DNA from: an endosymbiont of Lamellibrachia barhami
GTDB lineage: Bacteria > Pseudomonadota > Gammaproteobacteria > Chromatiales > Chromatiaceae
DNA length: 64,000 nucleotides
Direction: 5' to 3'
Assembly: GCF_011947365.2 (NCBI RefSeq)
Contig: NZ_JAAVSH020000001.1
Coordinates: 3,556,492-3,620,491, forward strand
Within the stretch, counting starts at the first letter, position 1. The number at the start of each line of letters is the position of its first letter. Position numbers and translations under genes: made by a program. Shown here piece by piece: positions 57,777 through 64,000 of this stretch. The notes beneath the pieces were generated by a model. The model worked only from the letters and a program-made list of their open reading frames with translations. It was not told the DNA's origin and searched no databases.

Positions 57777-58046
57777 ATGATCCTTAAAGAAGTTACCATC
57801 ATCAACAAGCTGGGCCTGCACGCCAGGGCAGCTGCCAAACTGGTAAAATGCGCCAGCCGCTACGGCAGCGAGGTCCACCTGAAACGCAACGGTCAGCAGG
57901 TCAATGGCAAAAGCATCATGGGCGTCATGATGCTGGCGGCGAGTCAGGGCTCTACACTGAGCATAACTATCTCAGGAGAGGATGAGAACGAAGCATTTGA
58001 TGCCATTGAGGCGCTGATAAACAACCGCTTTGGAGAGGATGAGTGA
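57777..58046 (+). CDS. ptsH: Phosphocarrier protein HPr
   Basis: An 89-residue HPr. The active histidine is His16 in KLGLHARAAAK; the HprK target serine is in VNGKSIMGVMML (about residue 46). Both sites being present indicates dual control. The stop overlaps the ptsI start (GTGA). Confidence 0.97.
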   Translation: MILKEVTIINKLGLHARAAAKLVKCASRYGSEVHLKRNGQQVNGKSIMGVMMLAASQGSTLSITISGEDENEAFDAIEALINNRFGEDE

Positions 58047-59773
58047 CCCTCTCCTGCCACGGGATCGGCATCGCAGCCTCTCGGGAGGTGGCCATCGGCC
58101 AGGCCTTCCTGCTGCAACAAAGCTTTCTGGAGGTCGTTCCCCGCACCATCCCGGCTTCCGATGTCGAAAGGGAGACAGCCCGTTTCAATCAGGCACTGGC
58201 GCATGCCAAAGAGGAGCTGCAGCGAGTCCATCAACACATCCCGTCCGATACGGCCCAAGACATAAGCTCCTTCATCGAAACACACCTCCTGATGATGGAG
58301 GATTCGGCAATCAGCAAGGCGCCGATCATACTGATCCGGCAACAACACTTTGCCGCCGAGTGGGCGCTACAGGTACGCCGGGACGAACTGGTGCGGGTCT
58401 TCGATGAGATGGATGACCCCTACCTGCGCACACGCAAGGATGATGTGGACCACGTCGTGGGGCAGATTCAGCGAGCCCTGCAGGGCGCCGACCATCCAGA
58501 CAGGCAAAGCCTGCGGGGGCGAATCGTCGTCGCCCGGGATCTTACGCCCTCCGACATCATCATGCTGAAACACCAGGGCATCGCTGCATTCGTCACCGAA
58601 TACGGCGGACCACTCTCCCATACGGCTATTCTGGCCCGCAGCCTGGGTATTCCCGCCATACTGGGCATACGCCACGCCAGTCAACTGTTTCAACAGGATG
58701 AGATGCTGGTGGTGGATGGTAGCCAGGGCATTGTCTTAGCCGACCCAACCGACCCCATCCTGCAACATTTCCATCAACGCATCAGCCAGCGGGAAGCGCG
58801 TGAAGCAGAGTTACGGCGCGGCATCGATCTTCCTGCGGTCACCCGCGACGGCACACGGATCACTCTGCTGGCAAATATTGAACTGCCTGACGACATCGTC
58901 ACCACGCTTGAAAATCGGGCAGATGGGGTCGGGCTTTTCCGTACAGAATTTCTCTACATGAACCGCACCGCTCCACCGGAAGAGGAGGAGCAGCTCACTG
59001 CTTATCTCGACGCAGTGAGAGGACTTCAGGGCAGGCTTCTCACTATTCGCACCCTTGATCTGGGAGCAGACAAGACCCTGGAGGGCAACGGCGTCACTTA
59101 CCAGCCCGCAGCAAACCCGGCCCTGGGTCTGCGCGCGATCAGACTCTGCCTGAAAGAGCCGGGACTCTTCCTGCCCCAACTGCGAGCCATCCTGCGCGCT
59201 TCCGTCGAAGGACCGGTGCGCCTCATGATCCCTATGCTCTCAAGCATTGCCGAGGTAAATGAAGTTCTGCAAATTATCGGGCAGACCAAACAGGCCCTGC
59301 AAAAGGAGGGACTAGCCTTCGACCCGAAGATACCGATCGGCGGCATGATCGAAATCCCGGCTGCAGCTATCTCCGCCCAGGCATTCGCCCGCAAACTGGA
59401 CTTCCTCTCTATCGGCACCAACGATCTGATTCAGTACACGCTTGCCGTCGACCGCATGGACGAGGAGGTCAACTTCCTGTTCGACCCACTACACCCTGCT
59501 GTGCTGCACCTGATTGCCCTTACCATCAGCGCCGCCAAACAAAATAATATACCGGTCAGCATGTGCGGCGAAATGGCCGGCGACCCGCTGTTTACCCGAC
59601 TGTTGCTGGGCATGGGATTGACTGAACTCAGCATGCAGCCCGGCGCCCTGCTGGAGAGCCGTGAGGTGGTGCGCAACAGTCATCTGCCAGAACTCTCAAA
59701 GCGCGCCGCCAACTTTATAGAGCGCCTGGATCACGAAGCACCGCTGGCACTATTCGAAGAACTGTTCGGTTAA
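58043..59773 (+). CDS. ptsI: PTS enzyme I (phosphoenolpyruvate-protein phosphotransferase)
   Basis: A 576-residue enzyme passing phosphate from PEP to HPr. The phospho-histidine is His193 in GGPLSHTAILARSLGIPAI; the PEP-binding barrel has GVGLFRTEFLYMNR and FLSIGTNDLIQY with MCGEMAGDP near the active cysteine. No GAF domain precedes it, so it is EI rather than EI-Ntr, although the neighbourhood is a regulatory PTS. The start is GTG at 58043. Confidence 0.97.
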   Translation: MTLSCHGIGIAASREVAIGQAFLLQQSFLEVVPRTIPASDVERETARFNQALAHAKEELQRVHQHIPSDTAQDISSFIETHLLMMEDSAISKAPIILIRQQHFAAEWALQVRRDELVRVFDEMDDPYLRTRKDDVDHVVGQIQRALQGADHPDRQSLRGRIVVARDLTPSDIIMLKHQGIAAFVTEYGGPLSHTAILARSLGIPAILGIRHASQLFQQDEMLVVDGSQGIVLADPTDPILQHFHQRISQREAREAELRRGIDLPAVTRDGTRITLLANIELPDDIVTTLENRADGVGLFRTEFLYMNRTAPPEEEEQLTAYLDAVRGLQGRLLTIRTLDLGADKTLEGNGVTYQPAANPALGLRAIRLCLKEPGLFLPQLRAILRASVEGPVRLMIPMLSSIAEVNEVLQIIGQTKQALQKEGLAFDPKIPIGGMIEIPAAAISAQAFARKLDFLSIGTNDLIQYTLAVDRMDEEVNFLFDPLHPAVLHLIALTISAAKQNNIPVSMCGEMAGDPLFTRLLLGMGLTELSMQPGALLESREVVRNSHLPELSKRAANFIERLDHEAPLALFEELFG

Positions 59774-59859
59774 AGAAATCGGTTTCCTCGCTTTTCCGGG
59801 GCTGGCAAGTCTCAATCTGATCTGAAGGGCGAAGCACCGACCGCGAGGAGAACAATTGC

Positions 59860-61014
59860 ATGAATATCCTGTTCATCGACGACGAACCGGCCATTCTCAG
59901 GTCGATCAAACGTACCCTGCGGGGCAGTCTTTCCAAACATCATCTGGATCTCGTCGATAATCCACAAGAGGTGAACGAGTATCTGCAGCGCACCCACTAC
60001 GAATTGATTGTTTCAGACATGCGCATGCCGGGGAAAAGCGGTTGTCATGTCCTGGCGGAGGTTGAAGCGCAGAGCCCCGATACGGTTCGCGCCATACTCT
60101 CCGGCTATAGCGATGAGGAACAGGCGGTAAAGGCAGCGCAACACGCCCACCTTTTTCTATCCAAACCCTTTGAGCCTAAGGCAATCGTTGATCTTGTCCA
60201 AAGAACCGAGAGGCTGCTGGCGATGCCGCTGACCGATCATCTGCGACGGGTATTGGGAAATCTGAAGGCGCTGGCCCCAGCGCCAAAATTGTTCCGATCC
60301 CTCACTGATACATTGAACAGTGGCACCAAAACAGCCACTGATATTGCAAATATCATAAAGCAGGATATGGCGATGACCTCAAAGTTCCTGCAGCTCACCA
60401 ATAGCGCCTTCTTTGGCGTCAGCCAGCCGGTCACGGATCTGGAGAGGGCAGTGACCCTCCTGGGCACTGAGATCATCAAGGGACTGATACTCCACTACGA
60501 GCTGTTTGGAAAACAGCAGACGTCACAACCCTGGCAGGAAGCACTCTATCGGGAGAGCCAACACACGGCCCGTCTGGCCAAGTCGATAGTCAGTTCTCAG
60601 AAGGGGGATAGATCGCTGCTGGAGAGCACCTTCCTGGCTGGCCTGCTGCACGACACCGGTCGTCTGGTGCTGTCGCGACTGCCGGAGGGTGCCGCGCACC
60701 AAGACGAGCTGTTCGTAGCGCTATGGGGAAAGGAACTTTGTGAAAAAGAGATGCAACTGTTTGGCGCCCACCACGGTTGGGTAGGCGCCTACCTGTTGAG
60801 GCTCTGGGGATTCTCGGATCCGGTCGTGGAAGCCGTTGCCCTGCACCACCATCCATCAGAGTCGGGAGACAGGGGATTCACGGCCCTGACTGCGGTGCAT
60901 GCGGCAGACTGTCTGTTACATCAGGCCGATGAAACAGCCGCGCTGGATGAGACCTATCTGGCGTCGATCGGCTGCGCTGAATCCCTGCCCGAGTGGCGGC
61001 GGCTGGCAGAGTAG
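59860..61014 (+). CDS. Response regulator with HDOD output domain
   Basis: A 384-residue protein. The receiver (1-120) has the acidic pair Asp7/Asp8 and phospho-acceptor Asp53 in VSDMRMPG. The HDOD domain (about 135-335) has FLQLTNSAFFGVSQPVTDLERAVTLLG, FLAGLLHDTGRLVL and AVALHHHPS. HDOD proteins act in signalling without a proven catalytic activity. GAGGAG precedes the ATG. It converges with the HD-GYP gene, whose receiver is very similar in sequence. Confidence 0.92.
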   Translation: MNILFIDDEPAILRSIKRTLRGSLSKHHLDLVDNPQEVNEYLQRTHYELIVSDMRMPGKSGCHVLAEVEAQSPDTVRAILSGYSDEEQAVKAAQHAHLFLSKPFEPKAIVDLVQRTERLLAMPLTDHLRRVLGNLKALAPAPKLFRSLTDTLNSGTKTATDIANIIKQDMAMTSKFLQLTNSAFFGVSQPVTDLERAVTLLGTEIIKGLILHYELFGKQQTSQPWQEALYRESQHTARLAKSIVSSQKGDRSLLESTFLAGLLHDTGRLVLSRLPEGAAHQDELFVALWGKELCEKEMQLFGAHHGWVGAYLLRLWGFSDPVVEAVALHHHPSESGDRGFTALTAVHAADCLLHQADETAALDETYLASIGCAESLPEWRRLAE

Positions 61015-61054
61015 TCTGGAGCAATCTCTTCATAGTGCCCATTCACACCTTCGG

Positions 61055-62401
61055 TTAATCCTTTTTCGTAAGGATATAGAGGGTATAGCGATGCCTGTCG
61101 CTCTTCTCCAGACGTTTGATGCCGACAATGGTTGATCCGGTCAGCCGCTGGCCGCTGGTCAACAGCAGCATGCCATCCTTATTCAGCAGATTCTCATGCA
61201 GCAGCATCCCGGGTTCGAGTGCATCGGAATGCACTACCCTGATATTGCCCTGCCCATGTGGAGCATCATCCGCTTCCGCCCTTATCATTTTGCAGAAATC
61301 GACGGCAAGATCGGGATCGTAGTATTGGGATGCGTGTTTTTCGATATAGGCCAACGCATCATCTCTGGACAACGGCTTCTCCATGCCGCGGCCTTCGATC
61401 ATATTCTCGTAGTCATTTGCAATCAGAATGATCCGCGAACCCAGAGGAATATCCTTACCTATGCGCCTGTCCGGATAACCCCTGCCGTTGAACAACTCGT
61501 GGTGGTGACGCACCAACTTTGCCGCTCCCCGCATCGCAGGCAGCCCCATCAAGGTGTTTTCACCCAGTACGGCATGCTTTTCGATGATTTTATTCTCCTC
61601 CCTGGAACGGGCCTCTTTCGGTTTGGCGAGTACAGCATCGCTGACCACCACCAACCCGATATCGTGCAGCAGTGCAGCGGCGACGATATCTCTTGATGCC
61701 TCTTCATCCAAATTGATGGATTTCGCGAAACGGCTTGCGTACCTGGCCACGCTCTGCCCGTGATTACCCATGGACGGGATGCCGATTTCGCTGTAGTGGG
61801 AGAGCATCTTCACCATGCTCTGGTAACTCTCGTCCAACTCCTTATAAGAGTGCTGAAGCTTTTCCTGCGCCTTCTCAAGCGCCGCAGTACGCTCTCTAAC
61901 CTTCTCCTCTAGGGAGCGGCTCATCAAATCAAGCTCAATATTCTGCTTTCTTGTCAATCGTTTGAGATAGAGTCGCTCAGCGGCGTTTTTTACCTTGAGC
62001 TTTAGGTCCAGATCATCCCACGGCTTGTGGACATAACTGAATATCTTCGCCTCATTGACCACGTCAATGACACTCTCAGGTTCAGCATAACCACTCAGCA
62101 CGATGCGCATCACATCCGGGTAGAGCGACTCGACATTCGTTAGAAACTCAAGCCCGCTCATGCCCGGCATCCGCATATCTGAGACGATCACGTCGATCGG
62201 CCTTTCGGCCAGCAGCTGCAGCGCCTCATCACCCCCACCTGCGGTATGCACCTCATAAACAGCCCCACGAAACAGACGCTGAAGTGAACTTAGAATCGAT
62301 GACTCATCATCAACCAGCAGCAGTCTGATGCGATCATCCGGCCGGAGGATGTCATCTTCCTGCTTCTCTACTGCTCGTTTGACTCTGCTCGCCTGTTCCA
62401 T
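61055..62401 (-). CDS. Response regulator with HD-GYP output (c-di-GMP phosphodiesterase)
   Basis: A 448-residue protein. The receiver (25-145) has phospho-acceptor Asp75 in VSDMRMPGMSGLEF; a long coiled coil (150-205) leads to an HD-GYP domain with AALLHDIGLVVV and the GYP motif as HHHELFNGRGYPDRRIG. A short C-terminal extension (LEPGMLLHENLLNKDGMLLL) follows. The GYP residues predict c-di-GMP hydrolysis. ATG 62401 begins 1 base after the histidine kinase stop, so the kinase is the likely partner. Confidence 0.93.
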   Translation of the reverse strand: MEQASRVKRAVEKQEDDILRPDDRIRLLLVDDESSILSSLQRLFRGAVYEVHTAGGGDEALQLLAERPIDVIVSDMRMPGMSGLEFLTNVESLYPDVMRIVLSGYAEPESVIDVVNEAKIFSYVHKPWDDLDLKLKVKNAAERLYLKRLTRKQNIELDLMSRSLEEKVRERTAALEKAQEKLQHSYKELDESYQSMVKMLSHYSEIGIPSMGNHGQSVARYASRFAKSINLDEEASRDIVAAALLHDIGLVVVSDAVLAKPKEARSREENKIIEKHAVLGENTLMGLPAMRGAAKLVRHHHELFNGRGYPDRRIGKDIPLGSRIILIANDYENMIEGRGMEKPLSRDDALAYIEKHASQYYDPDLAVDFCKMIRAEADDAPHGQGNIRVVHSDALEPGMLLHENLLNKDGMLLLTSGQRLTGSTIVGIKRLEKSDRHRYTLYILTKKD

Positions 62402-62402
62402 T

Positions 62403-63293
62403 TCAGCTCTCCGAACTTTGCTCTTTGTAAACGGGAAGATAGATTGTGAAGGTGGACCCCTTGCCGAAGTCGCTCTCGACTTCGATGCGACCGCCATGAT
62501 CCTCAATGATGCCGTGGCTGATCGAAAGCCCCAAGCCGGTACCCTTGCCCTTCGTCTTGGCGGTGAAGAATGGCGTAAAGAGTTTATCCATGTTCTCAGC
62601 GGGGATACCTTCACCGTTGTCCGTGATACACAACACCACTTCATCGCCCGCACACAGGGTATCGATATTTATCTCGCCAAACTCCGGGATCGCCTGCGCC
62701 GCATTCATCAGCAGGTTCAGAATAACCGAACTGATCTCTCCCGGCCTGCCGTGCAGTGGCAGGAGTCGTCCCGCTTCGTGGTGTACCTTTGCCTTGTATT
62801 TCAATTCGTTCCAGGCCACTTTCAGGGTGTCCTGCACACACTGATTGAGATCGAACAGCTCTCCCTCTGTATCATCGCAACGGGCAAACCGTTTGAGTCC
62901 ATCCACAATCTGTTCCAGCCTGTCACCCCCTTCGACGGCATCCTTTAGCAACGGGTCGATATCCTCGATCAAGAAAGCCAGATCCTCTCCAGCAGCGATA
63001 TCCCCGATCTGTCGGCGCAGACTCTCACCCTGACCGGTTTCGGCAAAGGCCAGACTTTCAGAGAGCACGGGCAGCAGCACTGCCAGATACTCGCGCAGTG
63101 AGATGAGGTTGTTTTTGACGAAGCCGATTGGATTGTTGAGCTCATGCGCCACACCCGCTGCCAGGGATCCCAACCCCGCCATCTTTTCAGACTGAATCAA
63201 CTGCACCTGCAGGTTCTTCACCTGCTCACGAAGCCTCTCCAGTTCCTGCTCTTTTTTCCGCAAGTCCCTGGCGCTCTCATCCATTTCGTTCAT
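62403..63293 (-). CDS. Soluble sensor histidine kinase
   Basis: A 296-residue kinase without a membrane segment or recognised sensor. An N-terminal coiled coil (5-38) is followed by HisKA with His50 in AAGVAHELNNPIGFVKNNL and a HATPase domain (N box LLMNAAQAI, G1 TDNGEGIP, G2 GKGTGLGLSI). The signal probably comes through the coiled coil or a partner. It sits between two receiver genes and overlaps the upstream one by 4 bases (ATGA). Confidence 0.93.
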   Translation of the reverse strand: MNEMDESARDLRKKEQELERLREQVKNLQVQLIQSEKMAGLGSLAAGVAHELNNPIGFVKNNLISLREYLAVLLPVLSESLAFAETGQGESLRRQIGDIAAGEDLAFLIEDIDPLLKDAVEGGDRLEQIVDGLKRFARCDDTEGELFDLNQCVQDTLKVAWNELKYKAKVHHEAGRLLPLHGRPGEISSVILNLLMNAAQAIPEFGEINIDTLCAGDEVVLCITDNGEGIPAENMDKLFTPFFTAKTKGKGTGLGLSISHGIIEDHGGRIEVESDFGKGSTFTIYLPVYKEQSSES

Positions 63294-63877
63294 ACGCGCT
63301 CCAGGCGGCCTCTCTGCACACCGTTGCTCAACAGCACAGCCACCTTAGAAATCAGTACATCCTTTTCAAAAGGCTTCGACAACACATCATCCGCACCAGC
63401 CGCGAGCGCCTCATCCAGCTTGCTCTCAGGAAGCGCTGAAATGACCAGAATCTTCAGACGCGACAGTGCAGTGTCACGCTTTACATACTCGATCACCTTG
63501 AGGCCATCCAGACCCGGCATACTCAAATCCAACGTCATTACCGCAGGCAAAAACGTTCTGATCGCATCACCGGCCTGAAAACCGTCATAGGCCGTTTTGG
63601 TTTCATAACCTGCCACACGCAAAACGCGCTGAATACTGTCCGCCATCGGGCGCTCATCATCCACCACCAAAATCCGCCGGCTGTAATCCCGGTACTCCTC
63701 CGGCAGTGGAATACCGTACTCAGCCATAAAATTCAGAAAATCCTGCAGCTGGATGCGATTGTTTCCCCGCCCAGGCAGCTTGAACGATTTCAAATGACCC
63801 TTTTCGATCCAACGAATCACGGTACGCAGGTTGACACCGCAATATTTAGCCACCTCACCCGAAGTCAGTGTGCGCAT
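63290..63877 (-). CDS. Excisionase-type HTH + receiver protein (reversed domain order)
   Basis: A 195-residue protein. Residues 1-55 are a MerR/excisionase-like winged HTH (TSGEVAKYCGVNLRTVIRWIEKGHLKSFKLPGRGNNRI); residues 66-185 are a receiver with Asp73/Asp74, phospho-acceptor Asp117 in LDLSMPG and Lys168. Usual response regulators place the receiver first. AGGAG five bases before ATG 63877 decides this start over 63892. First gene of the HTH-REC / histidine kinase / REC-HD-GYP operon. Confidence 0.92.
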   Translation of the reverse strand: MRTLTSGEVAKYCGVNLRTVIRWIEKGHLKSFKLPGRGNNRIQLQDFLNFMAEYGIPLPEEYRDYSRRILVVDDERPMADSIQRVLRVAGYETKTAYDGFQAGDAIRTFLPAVMTLDLSMPGLDGLKVIEYVKRDTALSRLKILVISALPESKLDEALAAGADDVLSKPFEKDVLISKVAVLLSNGVQRGRLERV

Positions 63878-63972
63878 AGAGTCTCCTTTCATATCCTGCC
63901 CGGCATTTCCACAGGAAGAGTCGCTCGGGTCATGCCCTAAATGTCGTAACTTACTTACTTGACATGTATGGC

Positions 63973-64000
63973 ATTATAGACATAATTAACACTAATGCAA
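63973..64000 (-). promoter_or_regulatory. Sigma-70 promoter of the phosphorelay operon
   Basis: Reverse strand: TTGCAT (64000-63995), 16-base spacer, consensus TATAAT (63978-63973), about 95 bases before the HTH-receiver start. A possible rightward promoter TTGACA-N16-CATAAT (63959-63986) overlaps it and would serve a gene beyond the window. Confidence 0.6.

Overview
The window reads as one continuous stretch of a gammaproteobacterial chromosome, most like the Chromatiales / sulfur-oxidiser side of the class. This rests on gene order and family content: lptD-surA-pdxA-apaG-apaH, ygfB-pepP-ubiH-ubiI beside zapA-6S RNA-fau, yrbG-kdsD-kdsC-lptC-lptA-lptB-rpoN-hpf-ptsN, and a two-subunit glycine decarboxylase (gcvPA/gcvPB). 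Species cannot be fixed from the sequence. Almost everything is housekeeping; no prophage, plasmid or CRISPR array is visible.

Layout. 1-1284: end of an RND efflux pump operon. 1379-5933: lptD, surA, pdxA (outer-membrane assembly and vitamin B6). 6031-7854: three reverse-strand genes occupying the place where rsmA normally sits, followed by apaG, a DUF2238 membrane protein and apaH. 9931-17361: an AIM24 protein, an octaheme HAO-family cytochrome c with a very good FNR-type promoter, a cyclophilin-parvulin fusion, and a FIST sensor / hybrid histidine kinase pair. 17453-25050: folA-thyA-lgt, an XRE regulator, rlmI, and the molybdopterin genes moaE-moaD-moeA-moaB with a PfkB kinase. 25390-30112: gcvT-gcvH-gcvPA-gcvPB behind a tandem glycine riboswitch. 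30360-34052: a nitrate-sensing-domain chemoreceptor behind a sigma-28 promoter and a DUF4382 lipoprotein. 34212-40015: ubiI, ubiH, pepP, ygfB, then zapB-like, zapA, 6S RNA and fau. 40412-46434: histone-H1-like protein, ilvA, rpiA, a REP-associated transposase (RAYT), a reverse-transcriptase-less group II intron relic, a porin and tRNA-Gln. 46449-47914: a four-helix-bundle cassette, rpsI, rplM and a candidate small RNA. 48051-59773: LPS (Kdo) synthesis, the Lpt bridge, rpoN and a regulatory PTS (PtsN, HprK, RapZ, EIIA-Man, HPr, EI) with no sugar permease. 59860-63877: phosphorelay genes with HDOD, HD-GYP, histidine kinase and an unusual DNA-binding/receiver protein.

The most interesting material lies between and at the ends of the genes. 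Three kinds of repeat are scattered through the window: (1) REP-like palindromes with an invariant CGCTACGCTT centre and covarying arms, often as inverted pairs; (2) heptanucleotide tandem arrays, including 14 perfect TTGGTCC units between kdsD and kdsC, with GGGCCGAGG-type sequence that also brackets the four-helix-bundle gene on both sides; (3) GGGGTC-type terminal inverted repeats around the RAYT gene and around a 75-bp MITE-like element between gcvT and gcvH. Several genes have their stop codon inside such a repeat. The four-helix-bundle/heptad association and the CUCC-rich small RNA upstream of rplM are the best candidates for something undescribed.
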